A stretch of 64,000 nt of DNA from Parabacteroides distasonis (GTDB taxonomy: Bacteria > Bacteroidota > Bacteroidia > Bacteroidales > Tannerellaceae). The stretch is from assembly GCA_021531385.1 (NCBI GenBank), contig JAFBIR010000014.1, positions 1 to 64,000 on the forward strand, given 5' to 3'. Under the pieces are notes generated by a model. It was not told the origin of the DNA. It was given only the letters and a program-made list of their open reading frames with translations, and ran no database searches. Below are positions 1 to 8,955 of this stretch, piece after piece. Numbering within the stretch: position 1 is the first letter of the stretch; each line of letters starts with the position of its first letter. The translations under genes were made by a program, and so were the position numbers.

Positions 1-68
1 GAGGATTGCCCTTGTTTGTTCTGATAGTTTGTCCTGACATAGAATGTCACGTTGAAGAACTGTCTCAT
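1..68 (-). CDS. Tyrosine recombinase/integrase, N-terminal start only (cut by window edge)
   Basis: Reading leftward from an ATG at 66-68, 22 codons are open to the window edge. The peptide begins MRQFFNVTFYVRTNYQNK, which resembles the arm-type DNA-binding N-terminus of Bacteroidales tyrosine recombinases (a short beta strand with a V-x-F-Y/L-x-R-x-N pattern). The rest lies outside, so no catalytic residue can be checked. It is transcribed away from the tRNA operon at 355-620, as expected if a mobile element sits beside these tRNAs. The family call rests on one short segment and is tentative. Confidence 0.5.
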   Translation of the reverse strand, partial: MRQFFNVTFYVRTNYQNKQGQS

Positions 69-159
69 ACATTTAAAAATTTGCTGCAATGTTTCCATTG
101 CAAGGTTTAACATAAATTTCTATGGATGAGAAGTTTAGAAGATGCTCACCGAGCGTTTT

Positions 160-203
160 TGCTACAATTTTTTGTCAGTCGTTTCTGTAGCAAAATTGTA
201 GCA
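160..203. repeat. Perfect 12-bp inverted repeat near the integrase start
   Basis: Arms 160-171 (TGCTACAATTTT) and 192-203 (AAAATTGTAGCA) are exact reverse complements separated by 20 nt. A further TGTAGC lies inside the spacer at 186-191. It sits upstream of the recombinase start and between it and tRNA-Ser. It could be a recombinase binding or attachment site, or an operator. Function is inferred from position only. Confidence 0.55.
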
Positions 204-311
204 TAACTTTGACCGAAAGTTGACCGCCAGAAGGGGTCATAAGCCTTCAAACGGGAAATGACCGCCTTTTGGGAATCTGCTCTTATCCCGCTTTCTTTCA
301 AAGCTTTACAA

Positions 312-347
312 CAAAAAAAGGAGGCTCCTCTTTCGAAGAACCTCCTT
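312..347 (-). terminator. Intrinsic terminator of the tRNA operon
   Basis: On the minus strand a GGAGG...CCTCC stem (arms 341-345 and 320-324), with partial pairing inside, is followed by a run of seven U at 319-313. It lies just after the 3' end of tRNA-Ser. Confidence 0.75.
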
Positions 348-354
348 GCTATTG

Positions 355-439
355 CGGAAAGGGAGGGATTCGAACCCCCGGTACCTCTCGGTACGGCGGT
401 TTTCAAGACCGCTGTAATCGACCACTCTACCACCTTTCC
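355..439 (-). tRNA. tRNA-Ser (anticodon UGA)
   Basis: The minus strand folds as a class II tRNA: acceptor GGAAAGG/CCTTTCC, anticodon stem GCGGT/ACCGC with loop CTTGAAA (anticodon TGA, reads UCA), a long variable arm (CCGTACCGAGAGGTACCG), a GGTTCGAAT T-loop and discriminator G. The 3' CCA is not encoded. It is the last gene of a three-tRNA operon. Confidence 0.95.
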
Positions 440-445
440 TTGGTG

Positions 446-518
446 TGACCTGGGAGGGGCTCGAACCCTCGACCCAATGATTAAGAGTCATTTGCTCTAC
501 CAACTGAGCTACCAAGTC
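446..518 (-). tRNA. tRNA-Lys (anticodon CUU), copy 2 in the operon
   Basis: The minus strand folds into a 73-nt class I tRNA: acceptor GACTTGG/CCAGGTC, D-arm GCTC...GAGC, anticodon stem AATGA/TCATT with loop CTCTTAA (anticodon CTT), T-arm GAGGG/CCCTC, discriminator A. The gene sequence matches the copy at 548-620 base for base, so it is a tandem duplication. Confidence 0.95.
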
Positions 519-547
519 ATCTTTCTTTCTTTTCCATCATGATTGAG

Positions 548-620
548 TGACCTGGGAGGGGCTCGAACCCTCGACCCAATGATTAAGAGTCATTTGCTCT
601 ACCAACTGAGCTACCAAGTC
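548..620 (-). tRNA. tRNA-Lys (anticodon CUU), copy 1 in the operon
   Basis: Same sequence and fold as the tRNA at 446-518. It is the promoter-proximal gene of the Lys-Lys-Ser operon, with a spacer of about 29 nt before the second copy. Confidence 0.95.
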
Positions 621-678
621 ATCTTCTCAGCTATCGAGTCTTTCTTTCAAACCTCCGTTTGTTTCTCGATTGCGGTTG

Positions 679-709
679 CAAAGGTAGGCTTTATTTTTAA
701 CCTGACAAA
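679..709 (-). promoter_or_regulatory. Promoter of the tRNA operon
   Basis: On the minus strand TTTG (709-706), 19 nt, then TACCTTTG (686-679) match the Bacteroidetes -33/-7 consensus exactly. Transcription would start about 7 nt downstream, some 50 nt before tRNA-Lys copy 1. Confidence 0.85.
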
Positions 710-735
710 CTTTTGAGCAACTTTTTTTCGAGAAA

Positions 736-1539
736 TTATTCAAACTCATATAGCTCAGAGGGTGTAGTTCGCTTCAATGGGGTGATATTCACATCTTTAC
801 CTACTCTAATTCCTTCCTCAAAAAAACGAATGTCTAAGGTCTTATAGGCTAACTCAGGGTGATTATTATCCCGGCTGAGGTGGCAAAGCCAGATGTCTTT
901 GAGGTCGGGTGTATAATGGGTAGCGATAAACTCCGCTGCCTCCCGGTTGCTCAGATGGCCGGTGGGGCTGGCCACTCGTTCTTTCAAAAAGGGAGGATAG
1001 GTGCCGAAGCGTAGCATCTCCTCGTCATAGTTCGCTTCCAAGATGAGGTGGTTCGCCTTGCAGATGTATTTCCCTACAGTCTCTGTGATATGCCCCACAT
1101 CGGTGGCGAAGGTGAATCGATGCGCTCCATACTCGATGAAGTAGCCTACACTGTCTGTGCTGTCATGAGGCACCTCAAAAGCCGTGATCTGGAAGTCGCG
1201 GATCATGAACGGAGTCTCTTTCTCGATAATCCGTTTGGACGTGGTGATACATTCCTCCACGTAGCGACTCTTCTGGATGCCGCGATGCACGCCCTCGGTG
1301 GAATAGATGGGGATGCCTATCTTCTCACCCAAGCAGCCAACGGTCTTAATGTGGTCGGCATGGTCATGCGTGACCAATACCGCTACGATCTTATCGAAAT
1401 CTAAGCCATGATCCTTTAATACCTTCTTTATGGTGCGGATGCCGATGCCGGCGTCAATCAATACGCCGAACTCGGGTGTCCCTAAATAGTAACAATTGCC
1501 ACTACTTCCACTGGCCAAACTCAAAAAAGATAATTTCAT
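736..1539 (-). CDS. Metallo-beta-lactamase-fold hydrolase, WalJ/YycJ type
   Basis: 267 aa, cytoplasmic, no signal peptide. Metal ligands are visible: THDHADH near residue 60, VPHD near 120, the Asp of FATD near 145, and a late CHLSRDNN motif. The opening SLASGSSGNCYYL and the GHLSN segment are typical of the YycJ/WalJ branch, whose members are proposed to be exonucleases or DNA-processing hydrolases. The exact substrate cannot be read from the sequence. It is followed on the same strand, upstream, by asparaginase; the 65-nt gap allows cotranscription. Confidence 0.88.
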   Translation of the reverse strand: MKLSFLSLASGSSGNCYYLGTPEFGVLIDAGIGIRTIKKVLKDHGLDFDKIVAVLVTHDHADHIKTVGCLGEKIGIPIYSTEGVHRGIQKSRYVEECITTSKRIIEKETPFMIRDFQITAFEVPHDSTDSVGYFIEYGAHRFTFATDVGHITETVGKYICKANHLILEANYDEEMLRFGTYPPFLKERVASPTGHLSNREAAEFIATHYTPDLKDIWLCHLSRDNNHPELAYKTLDIRFFEEGIRVGKDVNITPLKRTTPSELYEFE

Positions 1540-1604
1540 GCTCTCCTGTTTCTATCTGTTTCTGTTTTGCACACATTATTCATTCTCTCTCTGGTCGGTC
1601 TGTT

Positions 1605-2663
1605 TCACGGACGGAAGGTGTCTGGAATGGTCACCTCGCCGATAAGGGAGCAATTCATGTGCTCTTTCACCTCCTCCGGGGTTAATCCGTGGCCGAAGAG
1701 GAACATCAGCTTCGTGACGGCGCTCTCTGTCGTGCTGTCGAATCCGCTGGTCACGCCGGCTTCCAGGAGCTTGTGTCCTGTCTCGTAACGATGCATCTCC
1801 ACACTTCCGGCTCGACACTGGGTGACATTGACGATGACGATACCTCGATCGACCGCCTCTTTCAGCATGTTGAGAAACCAATCCTCGCACGGCGCATTTC
1901 CACTACCGAAGGTTTCCATCACGACACCCTTCAACCCGGGAATATTGAGGATGCTCTCCACCACTTGCGGAGAGATGCCAGGGAAAAGCTTCAGGATGGC
2001 GATGTTGCGATCCAGCAGGTAGTGAGGTTTTAATGGCTTACGAGAGACAGGGTGATACACCTGGGTCTGGTCATATTTGATATAGATGCCCGCATGAGCC
2101 AAGGCAGGATAGTTATAGGAGCGGAACGCATTGAAATTATCTGCGTTGATTTTACTGGTTCGGTTGCCTCTCAACAGGTCATTCTCGAAAAAGACGCACA
2201 CTTCAGGCACGACGGGTAAGCCATTCTCTTTGGCGGCAGCGATCTCTATGGCTGTGATCAGGTTCTCCTTGCCATCCGTGCGCAACATGCCGATGGGGAG
2301 TTGTGAGCCGGTCAAGATAACCGGCTTGCTCAGGTTCTCCAGCATGAAGCTCAATGCGGAGGCGGTGTACGACATGGTGTCGGTGCCATGCAGCACGACA
2401 AAGCCGTCATAGCGAGCGTAGTTCTCGGCGATGATCTTCACGATTTTCATCCATGAGTCCGGCCCCATCTCGGAGGAGTCCATGGGGGGATCGAACTGGA
2501 TCGTAGAGACGGAGTAGCCCAACTTCTTCAATTCAGGCATGTTCTCTTGCAGGTGCTCAAAGTTGAACGACTCCAACACACCTGTTTCAGGATTCTCGAT
2601 CATACCGATCGTTCCACCTGTGTAGATCATTAAGATCGAAGCTTTCTCTTCTGGTGTATTCAT
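1605..2663 (-). CDS. ansA: L-asparaginase, type I (cytoplasmic)
   Basis: 352 aa. It hydrolyses L-asparagine to aspartate and ammonia. The N-terminal GGTIGM motif near residue 17 supplies the nucleophilic Thr, and HGTDTM near residue 95 holds the second catalytic Thr-Asp pair; Lys and Tyr positions typical of the family follow. There is no signal peptide, in keeping with the low-affinity type I enzyme. The gene starts 2 nt after the stop of the upstream TRIC-type gene at 2666, so the two are almost certainly one transcript. Confidence 0.93.
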   Translation of the reverse strand: MNTPEEKASILMIYTGGTIGMIENPETGVLESFNFEHLQENMPELKKLGYSVSTIQFDPPMDSSEMGPDSWMKIVKIIAENYARYDGFVVLHGTDTMSYTASALSFMLENLSKPVILTGSQLPIGMLRTDGKENLITAIEIAAAKENGLPVVPEVCVFFENDLLRGNRTSKINADNFNAFRSYNYPALAHAGIYIKYDQTQVYHPVSRKPLKPHYLLDRNIAILKLFPGISPQVVESILNIPGLKGVVMETFGSGNAPCEDWFLNMLKEAVDRGIVIVNVTQCRAGSVEMHRYETGHKLLEAGVTSGFDSTTESAVTKLMFLFGHGLTPEEVKEHMNCSLIGEVTIPDTFRP

Positions 2664-2665
2664 AT

Positions 2666-3304
2666 TTATAAGATACTTTTTTTGTCCATATAATGATTAT
2701 CTCCCTTCAGTACGGGCACGCTGATGTGATACTTCACGGAGATGATACGCATGAGGAAAACACTCAATGCGGCGATAAATTGCGTCACGGGGGTGCTGAG
2801 CGGGGTTTGCATGCAGAGGTAGTAAACCACTCCTCCGAAGACGCAGGCCAAGGCATAGATGTCCTTGCGGAAAATCAGCGGCACCTCATTGATTAATATG
2901 TCGCGCAGCATACCTCCGAACGAGCCGGTCACGGTGCCCATGACAATCGCTGTCCATACCGGGAACCCGAAGTCGAGTGTCTTCGCAAAGCCGACTACCA
3001 TAAACAGGCCTAATCCGATCGCATCGAAAAGGAAAAAGGTATTATTCAACCGGATCACATAACGACGGAAGGCGATGACGAAGAGCAAGGCCAATGCGGA
3101 TATGATCATGTAAGAGGCTTGCGTCATCCAAAACGGTGTGGCCGTCAGCAGCACATCACGTAGCGTGCCGCCTCCAACAGCCGTTACCACTCCCACAACG
3201 TAGGCACCAAACCAATCAAATTGCTTCGCTGAGGCTAATCGGATACCACTAATGGCAAAAGCGAAGGTTCCCGTATAATCACAAAAGGTGATAAAATCTA
3301 TCAT
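2666..3304 (-). CDS. TRIC-type cation channel family membrane protein (YicG/UPF0126)
   Basis: 212 aa from the ATG at 3304. About seven hydrophobic helices in two related halves, each with a GG-rich segment: GAYVVGVVTAVGGGTLRDVL and GTVTGSFGGMLRDIL. This GGxxRD pair is the hallmark of bacterial TRIC-like channels. An ATG 12 codons upstream would start at 3340, but a TATTTTCG -7-like element (3325-3318) lies inside that stretch, so the later start is preferred. It forms an operon with ansA. Confidence 0.82.
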   Translation of the reverse strand: MIDFITFCDYTGTFAFAISGIRLASAKQFDWFGAYVVGVVTAVGGGTLRDVLLTATPFWMTQASYMIISALALLFVIAFRRYVIRLNNTFFLFDAIGLGLFMVVGFAKTLDFGFPVWTAIVMGTVTGSFGGMLRDILINEVPLIFRKDIYALACVFGGVVYYLCMQTPLSTPVTQFIAALSVFLMRIISVKYHISVPVLKGDNHYMDKKSIL

Positions 3305-3470
3305 TTTGTTTTTCCCGCGAAAATACGGAATAGTTCGCAATTATCATCTTTTCTAACGAGAATAGCGAATAATAATTTAAACCAAACCATTTCGAACTTG
3401 TTTATTTCTATAAGTTCGCGATGTCAAGCTGCTGTAAGCTGTGTTTGCGTGCTTAAAAAAAGAAAGTGAT

Positions 3471-4955
3471 ATGTGGGTTAGCAAAAAGAAAATAGGTATA
3501 GTTCTTTTCGGTTTATTTTTGGGGATAGGTGTACATGCTCAGCATTTTCCGCAGGTTGATCCGAGGCATTATGTGAGCGATTCCGTTTTGTTCATTCCTA
3601 AGCGTCCTTGGTTGGCAGCCGGAGAGACGGTCGGCATGAACCTGTTTGTCTGGGGATTTGATCGGTTTATCATGAATGAGGACTTCGCACGGATCAATGG
3701 GCATACCATTAAGCAAAACTTCAAGACTGGACCGGTATGGGATACCGATAAGTTCTCTACCAATCTGGTGGCGCATCCCTATCATGGGTCGCTCTATTTC
3801 AATGCTGCCCGTAGCAATGGATTGAATTTTTGGCAATCTATTCCCTTTGCTGCGGGAGGTAGTTTGATGTGGGAGTTTTTCATGGAGACAGAGCCACCCT
3901 CTATCAACGATATGTTGGCAACCACCTTGGGTGGTATCGAGTTAGGTGAGATCACCTATCGCCTTTCCGATCTCTTTATCGACAATCGGAGCCGAGGTGC
4001 GGAGCGTGTGGGGCGTGAGATTTTGGCGGGTGTCATCTCGCCGATGCGTGCGGTCAATCGTCTATTGACGGGCGAGGCCTGGCGACATTCCCGCTCTAAG
4101 GGGCGTACCTATAAGTCGGTACCGGTCAACTTTATTGTCAGTGCAGGCCCTCGCTTCTTGGCGGAGCAGGAGGGATCACGGCATGGCACGACCAGTATGC
4201 AAGTGGGTTTACGGCTTGATTATGGCGATCCGTTTGAGGATGAGTCTTATGCGCCGTATGAATGGTTCCAATTTCGCATGGGTGTGGATTTCTTCTCGGC
4301 CCAGCCGTTGATCAGCCAAGTGAATGCTGTAGGTGCCTTGTGGGGAAAGCGGGTTTGGAGCAAAGGGCCTCGTAGTTTAGCGGCTGGTGTGTTTCAGCAT
4401 TTCGATTACTACGATTCTGAATTGCGCTCGAATAGCGCACAGGAGATCGCGCCTTATCGTATCTCTGAGGCCGCAGCCGTGGGTGGAGGATTGATCTATT
4501 ATAAGAAGGCTACACCGGGGGATAAAGTGGATGTCTATGCCGAGCTGTATGGCACAGGCGTGGCGTTAGGGGCCAGCATCTCCGATTACCTGAAATTGGA
4601 GGAACGGGATTATAACTTAGGTAGTGGATACAGTTTCAAAGCGTTCTCTGGATTGGCTTACGATAAGCGTTGGGCTTTCTTGCTCAATTTGGAGAATTAT
4701 CATTTGTTTACTTGGAAAGGCTATGCCCCTGATTTGGATTGGGCCACAGCGGACTTGGCTAATCTCAACGTGCAGGGTGATGCCGGGAATGCCCGGCTCA
4801 CCGTTTTCTCCACCTCATTGGCTTATCTCTCCAAGCATAGGTGGCAGTTGGTCTTGCGCAACCGCTACTTCGCTCGACGTACGCATTATAAATACTATCC
4901 GGATATAGACTATTCGACCTATGATGTCACCCTCTCGTTAGGATGGCGCATTTAG
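3471..4955 (+). CDS. DUF3943 outer-membrane-associated protein
   Basis: 494 aa from the ATG at 3471. A signal peptide (KKIGIVLFGLFLGIGVHAQ) precedes a conserved core around residues 45-160: NLFVWGFDRF, HTIKQNF, FSTNLVAHPYHGSLYFNAAR and MWEFFMETEPPSINDM. This is the DUF3943 pattern. The C-terminal half is rich in alternating aromatic strands and ends in an aromatic/basic segment (DVTLSLGWRI), which suggests a beta-barrel. The role is not known. An in-frame start 10 codons upstream is possible. Its 3' end overlaps the convergent ABC-F gene by 18 bp. Confidence 0.82.
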   Translation: MWVSKKKIGIVLFGLFLGIGVHAQHFPQVDPRHYVSDSVLFIPKRPWLAAGETVGMNLFVWGFDRFIMNEDFARINGHTIKQNFKTGPVWDTDKFSTNLVAHPYHGSLYFNAARSNGLNFWQSIPFAAGGSLMWEFFMETEPPSINDMLATTLGGIELGEITYRLSDLFIDNRSRGAERVGREILAGVISPMRAVNRLLTGEAWRHSRSKGRTYKSVPVNFIVSAGPRFLAEQEGSRHGTTSMQVGLRLDYGDPFEDESYAPYEWFQFRMGVDFFSAQPLISQVNAVGALWGKRVWSKGPRSLAAGVFQHFDYYDSELRSNSAQEIAPYRISEAAAVGGGLIYYKKATPGDKVDVYAELYGTGVALGASISDYLKLEERDYNLGSGYSFKAFSGLAYDKRWAFLLNLENYHLFTWKGYAPDLDWATADLANLNVQGDAGNARLTVFSTSLAYLSKHRWQLVLRNRYFARRTHYKYYPDIDYSTYDVTLSLGWRI

Positions 4956-6587
4956 CTCCCGCTCAATCTCTCGCAGGTTCTCCAGCTTCTTCCGGCGCAT
5001 GAAGTCGTAAATGCCTTCGAGGTGCTCCACGACCCGCTGGTGGCCGAACTCATAGACTTTGGACACGAGGCCATCTAAGAAGTCTCGGTCGTGAGAGACG
5101 ACGATCAGCGTGCCGTCAAAGTCCAGCAGCGCCTGCTTGAGGATGTCTTTCGTCTTGAGGTCAAGATGGTTGGTAGGCTCGTCGAGGATGAGCAGATTCA
5201 CGGGTTCTAATAAGAGCTTGATCATAGCCAGACGAGTACGCTCACCACCGGAAAGCACCTTCACCTTCTTCATGGAGTTCTCTCCACCAAACATAAAGGC
5301 ACCCAACAGGTCTTTGATCTTGTTGCGAATATCGCCCTTGGCCACGTCGTCGATGGTTTGGAACACCGTTAGGTTCTCATCCAACAGCGAGGCTTGGTTC
5401 TGTGCGAAGTAGCCAATTTGCACGTTGTGCCCTAATTGCAAGTTGCCTTCGTAGGGAATCTCGCCCATGATACACTTCACTAAGGTCGATTTTCCCTCGC
5501 CATTCTTCCCCACGAAAGCGATCTTGTCTCCTCGCTCGATGGTCAGGTTGGCGTTGCGAAAGACTGTATGCTCACCATACGCTTTGCTGACACCTTCGAT
5601 GGTCACCGGATAGCTGCCTGAGCGGGGAGAGGGCGGGAATTTCAAGCGCAGTGCGGAGGTGTCCTCCTCATCCACCTCCAAGAGAGTCAGTTTCTCCAGC
5701 ATCTTCACTCGGCTTTGCACTTGTAAAGTCTTCGAGTAAGTGCCCTTGAAACGCTCAATGAAAGCCTTTGTCTCGGCGATCATCTTCTGTTGCTCGTCGA
5801 ACGCTTTCTGCTGTTGCTCCCGACGCTCCTGCCGCAATTGGAGGTATTGACTGTAGTTCACTTTATAATCGTAGATGCGTCCCATGGTGACCTCTATCGT
5901 GCGGGTCGTGATGTGATCCACAAACGCACGGTCGTGACTGATTACCACCACGGTTTGCCCTCGCTCGATCAGGAAGTCCTCTAACCATTGGATCGATTCG
6001 ATGTCGAGGTGGTTCGTCGGCTCGTCCAATAGAAGCACGTCAGGCTTCTTGAGCAAAAGCTTCGCCAATTCGATGCGCATGCGCCAGCCACCACTGAAGG
6101 CACTGGTTGGCCGCTCTAAGTCTGCCCGTTGAAAGCCCAGTCCCAGCAGGGTCTTCTCGATGTCTGCCTCGTAGTTCAGCTCCTCGATGGAGTAGAATTT
6201 CTCGCTCAACGTGGCCACCCGTTCGATCAGTTCCATGTAGCTGTCCGATTCATAGTCCGTTCGCTCCTCTAATTCCTTGTTGAGCGCATTGATCTCGGCC
6301 TCCATCGCGTGCAGGCGGGCGAAGGCTTGTGCGGCCTCTTCACGCACGGTTCGTCCATCTTCCGTCATCAAATGCTGTGGCAGATAGGCAATCACCGTGT
6401 CTTTGGGTGCCGACACCTTTCCCCGTGTAGCCTCCCTCACGCCGGCCAAGATCTTCAACAGGGTGGATTTGCCTGCTCCATTCTTGCCCATCAAAGCGAT
6501 GCGGTCTCCCTCATTAATCACAAACGAAATGTCCGAAAACAATGCGCTACCCCCAAATTCTACTGTCAATCCATCTACTGAAATCAT
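4938..6587 (-). CDS. ABC-F family ATPase (tandem ABC domains, no membrane part)
   Basis: 549 aa with two nucleotide-binding domains. Domain 1 has Walker A GKNGAGKST near residue 37 and signature SGGWRMR with LLLDEPTNHLD near 190; domain 2 has GKNGEGKST near 357 and LSGGERTR with LILDEPTNHLD near 455. A charged interdomain linker (about 235-300, QERREQQQKAFDEQQK) is the P-site-tRNA-interaction motif region of ABC-F proteins, which act on ribosomes rather than in transport. The subgroup (Uup, EttA or YbiT-like) was not resolved. A TACCTTTG -7 element lies on the minus strand at 6628-6621. Confidence 0.92.
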   Translation of the reverse strand: MISVDGLTVEFGGSALFSDISFVINEGDRIALMGKNGAGKSTLLKILAGVREATRGKVSAPKDTVIAYLPQHLMTEDGRTVREEAAQAFARLHAMEAEINALNKELEERTDYESDSYMELIERVATLSEKFYSIEELNYEADIEKTLLGLGFQRADLERPTSAFSGGWRMRIELAKLLLKKPDVLLLDEPTNHLDIESIQWLEDFLIERGQTVVVISHDRAFVDHITTRTIEVTMGRIYDYKVNYSQYLQLRQERREQQQKAFDEQQKMIAETKAFIERFKGTYSKTLQVQSRVKMLEKLTLLEVDEEDTSALRLKFPPSPRSGSYPVTIEGVSKAYGEHTVFRNANLTIERGDKIAFVGKNGEGKSTLVKCIMGEIPYEGNLQLGHNVQIGYFAQNQASLLDENLTVFQTIDDVAKGDIRNKIKDLLGAFMFGGENSMKKVKVLSGGERTRLAMIKLLLEPVNLLILDEPTNHLDLKTKDILKQALLDFDGTLIVVSHDRDFLDGLVSKVYEFGHQRVVEHLEGIYDFMRRKKLENLREIERELNAPS

Positions 6588-6647
6588 GCTTTATCTTGCT
6601 ATGTCCTTAAAAATTGAGCGCAAAGGTAGGAAAAACAATCGAGAACG

Positions 6648-6678
6648 CTTGCCAAATCAAGAAGAATGCCTATCTTCG
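6648..6678 (+). promoter_or_regulatory. Promoter of rpsP
   Basis: CTTG (6648-6651), 19 nt, TATCTTCG (6671-6678): one mismatch in each Bacteroidetes box with ideal spacing. It leaves a leader of about 40 nt before rpsP. Confidence 0.7.
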
Positions 6679-6722
6679 CGGTCGCTAATACAAATAGCTT
6701 AATTTAAAATTTATATTCAAAC

Positions 6723-7268
6723 ATGGCAACAAAAATTAGATTGCAAAGACGCGGTCGTAAGGGTTATGCCTTCTATCAGATCGTAGTCGCAGACAGCAGG
6801 GCTCCACGTGATGGAAAGTTTATTGAGAGGGTAGGTTCTTATAATCCGAACACTAATCCTGCTACAGTAGATTTGAACTTCGAAAGAGCTTTGTATTGGC
6901 TGCAGGTAGGTGCGCAACCTACTGACACCACTCGTAACATTCTTTCACGCGAGGGCGTGCTCTTGAAGAAGCACTTGCTGGAAGGCGTGAAGAAGGGCGC
7001 TTTTGACGAGGCTAAGGCTGAGGAGAAATTCGAGGCTTGGAAACAGCAAAAGCAAGCTTCTGTCGAGGCTGCTAAGGCGAAGAACAGCGAGAAGGCTAAG
7101 GCCGTAGCTGCTGCTCGTTTGGAGGCTGAGAAAGAGGTTAACAAGGCAAAGGCAGAGATCGTAGCGAAGAAGAAAGCTGAATTGGCAGCCGCTGAGGCCG
7201 CTAAGAAGGCTGAGGAAGCTGCAGCAGCCGCTGAGGCTGAGGCTCCGGCCGCTGAGAGCGCTGAGTAA
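6723..7268 (+). CDS. rpsP: 30S ribosomal protein S16 with long C-terminal tail
   Basis: 181 aa. Residues 1-85 are canonical S16 ([21 protein letters not shown], then GSYNPNT and a KKHLLEG segment). Residues from about 95 to the end form a low-complexity Ala/Lys/Glu tail, predicted helical, ending [15 protein letters not shown]16 in most bacteria is 75-95 aa; extended forms are normal in Bacteroidales. It is monocistronic here: own promoter upstream and an intrinsic terminator 30 nt downstream. Confidence 0.97.
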   Translation: MATKIRLQRRGRKGYAFYQIVVADSRAPRDGKFIERVGSYNPNTNPATVDLNFERALYWLQVGAQPTDTTRNILSREGVLLKKHLLEGVKKGAFDEAKAEEKFEAWKQQKQASVEAAKAKNSEKAKAVAAARLEAEKEVNKAKAEIVAKKKAELAAAEAAKKAEEAAAAAEAEAPAAESAE

Positions 7269-7298
7269 TTTCAGGCTTTCTGTCGCTTTGGGACATAA

Positions 7299-7333
7299 GG
7301 GCTCCAGGGATTTTCCTTGGAGCTCTTTTTTTA
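7299..7333 (+). terminator. Intrinsic terminator after rpsP
   Basis: GCTCCA (7301-7306) pairs with TGGAGC (7318-7323), with possible extension outward, followed by eight U at 7326-7333. Confidence 0.75.
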
Positions 7334-7368
7334 TCTGTTTTCGGGAATGATGGGCGACAAAAAATATC

Positions 7369-7411
7369 CCCAGTTAGGCAAAAATAGCGCGCTAACTGGG
7401 GAAGTTTTTTC
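7369..7411. terminator. Bidirectional terminator between rpsP and inositol-phosphate synthase
   Basis: A perfect 10-bp stem, CCCCAGTTAG (7369-7378) and CTAACTGGGG (7393-7402). It has U-runs on the + strand (7406-7411) and A-rich sequence at 7359-7365 that becomes a U-run for minus-strand transcripts. It can end both convergent genes. Confidence 0.85.
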
Positions 7412-7437
7412 CTATAACAGCGTAGGGGGAAGTCGGT

Positions 7438-8745
7438 TTAGTCGATCTCCTCGTCTGCCTCGTAGCCGCCCATCTCGCGGAGCGCATTCTTCAGCATCAC
7501 ATACTGCTGGAAGAGGTGGTTGATGGGAACCTCACCCTGTGTATAGTCGTGCATCGGGCTCTTCAAGAAGAAGCTCAAGAAACGTTGTGTGCCCCAACGA
7601 CCCGCACGTGCGGCCAAGTCGCTCAGCAACACCAAGTCGAGTACTAACGGAGCAGCCAAGATAGAGTCGCGGCAGAGGAAGTTGATCTTGATCTGCATCG
7701 GATAACCCATCCAGCCGAAGATGTCGATATTATCCCAACCCTCCTTGTTATCGTTGCGAGGCGGATAATAGTTGATACGTACTTTGTGGTAGTAATCCGT
7801 GTAAAGATCCGGTTGCTCCTCCGGCACGAGGATAGACTCCAGCGTAGAGAGCTTACTTACCTCTTTCGTATGGAAGTTGGCCGGCTCGTCGAGCACTAAA
7901 CCATCACGGTTACCTAAGATATTGGTAGAGAACCAACCAGAAAGACCTAAGCAACGTGTGCCGATGATCGGGGCGAAGCCTGATTTCACCAAGGTCTGGC
8001 CTGTCTTGAAGTCCTTACCTGCGATTGGCATCTTGGTCTCTTCCGCCAGCTCCCACATGGCGGGAATATCTACCGTCGTATTAGGAGCGCCCATGATGAA
8101 CGGTGCGCCCTCTTTCAGTGCGGCATACGCATAACACATGGAGGGAGCGATGTGCGCCTTGTCGTCAGCCTTCATGGCGTTCTCTAAAGCAGCTAAAGAA
8201 CCATGTACTTGCTCATCTACAGGTACATAAATCTCTGTAGATGCGGCCCAGATCACCACAATACGTGCGCATCCATTCTCCTCCTTGAAGCGACGGATGT
8301 CCGCACGGATCTGCTCCATCATGTCCCAGCGATCACGGCAATCCTTCACGTTGTCACCGTCCAGACGCTTGGCATAGTTATGGTCGAAAGCAGCCTTCAT
8401 CGGAACGATCTGCTCCAGTTCATCCTTCACCGGGTTGATATCTTTTTCTTTCAGCACCTCGCAGTTGATAGCTGATTCATAAGCGTTTGCGCCGTAAACA
8501 TCCCATGCGCCAAACACTAAGTCGTTGAGATTGGCCAACGGCACAATTTCTCCATAGTGCTTGTATTGTTTGTCTTTACCCCTGCCTACACGAATCTTGT
8601 CGTATTGTGTCATTGACCCGACAGGTTTGGCCAAGCCTTTACGTGCCATAAGCACACCCGTTATAAACGTGGTGGCTACCGCACCCAATCCCACACAAAG
8701 CACACCCAATTTACCGTCAGCCGGTTTTACAATTGCTTTTTCCAT
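7438..8745 (-). CDS. ino1: Inositol-3-phosphate synthase (myo-inositol-1-phosphate synthase)
   Basis: 435 aa. It converts glucose 6-phosphate to inositol 3-phosphate with bound NAD, the first step to inositol lipids known in several Bacteroidales. The N-terminal Rossmann motif GLGAVATTFITGV (about 18-30), a GAPNTTVDIP-type central segment and KINFLCRDSILAAPLVLDL near 355-373 are typical, and length fits prokaryotic forms. No phosphatidylinositol-phosphate synthase or phosphatase gene is in the window. It diverges from the nucleotidyltransferase at 9004 across 258 bp. Confidence 0.93.
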   Translation of the reverse strand: MEKAIVKPADGKLGVLCVGLGAVATTFITGVLMARKGLAKPVGSMTQYDKIRVGRGKDKQYKHYGEIVPLANLNDLVFGAWDVYGANAYESAINCEVLKEKDINPVKDELEQIVPMKAAFDHNYAKRLDGDNVKDCRDRWDMMEQIRADIRRFKEENGCARIVVIWAASTEIYVPVDEQVHGSLAALENAMKADDKAHIAPSMCYAYAALKEGAPFIMGAPNTTVDIPAMWELAEETKMPIAGKDFKTGQTLVKSGFAPIIGTRCLGLSGWFSTNILGNRDGLVLDEPANFHTKEVSKLSTLESILVPEEQPDLYTDYYHKVRINYYPPRNDNKEGWDNIDIFGWMGYPMQIKINFLCRDSILAAPLVLDLVLLSDLAARAGRWGTQRFLSFFLKSPMHDYTQGEVPINHLFQQYVMLKNALREMGGYEADEEID

Positions 8746-8955
8746 GTTCTAACTCTTTTAATCTTTAAATATGTAATCCATGTCTTTTGTTCGTTTTCGT
8801 TTGACGGGGGCGAAGTAACTGAAAATAATTCAGATCTATTCCGCTGGATCCACAAAAGGTTTGCTAAAAATGCGCATAAAGTGTTCCAAATCGATTTTTT
8901 TTGTGGATTTAATGACAAATGATAAGGGATTGTACGATTGTTTGACAGAATTCTT

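Noticed and set aside
2666-3340. Longer start of the TRIC-type protein at 3340
   Set aside because: The extra 12 residues are hydrophilic, and a -7-like element falls inside them.
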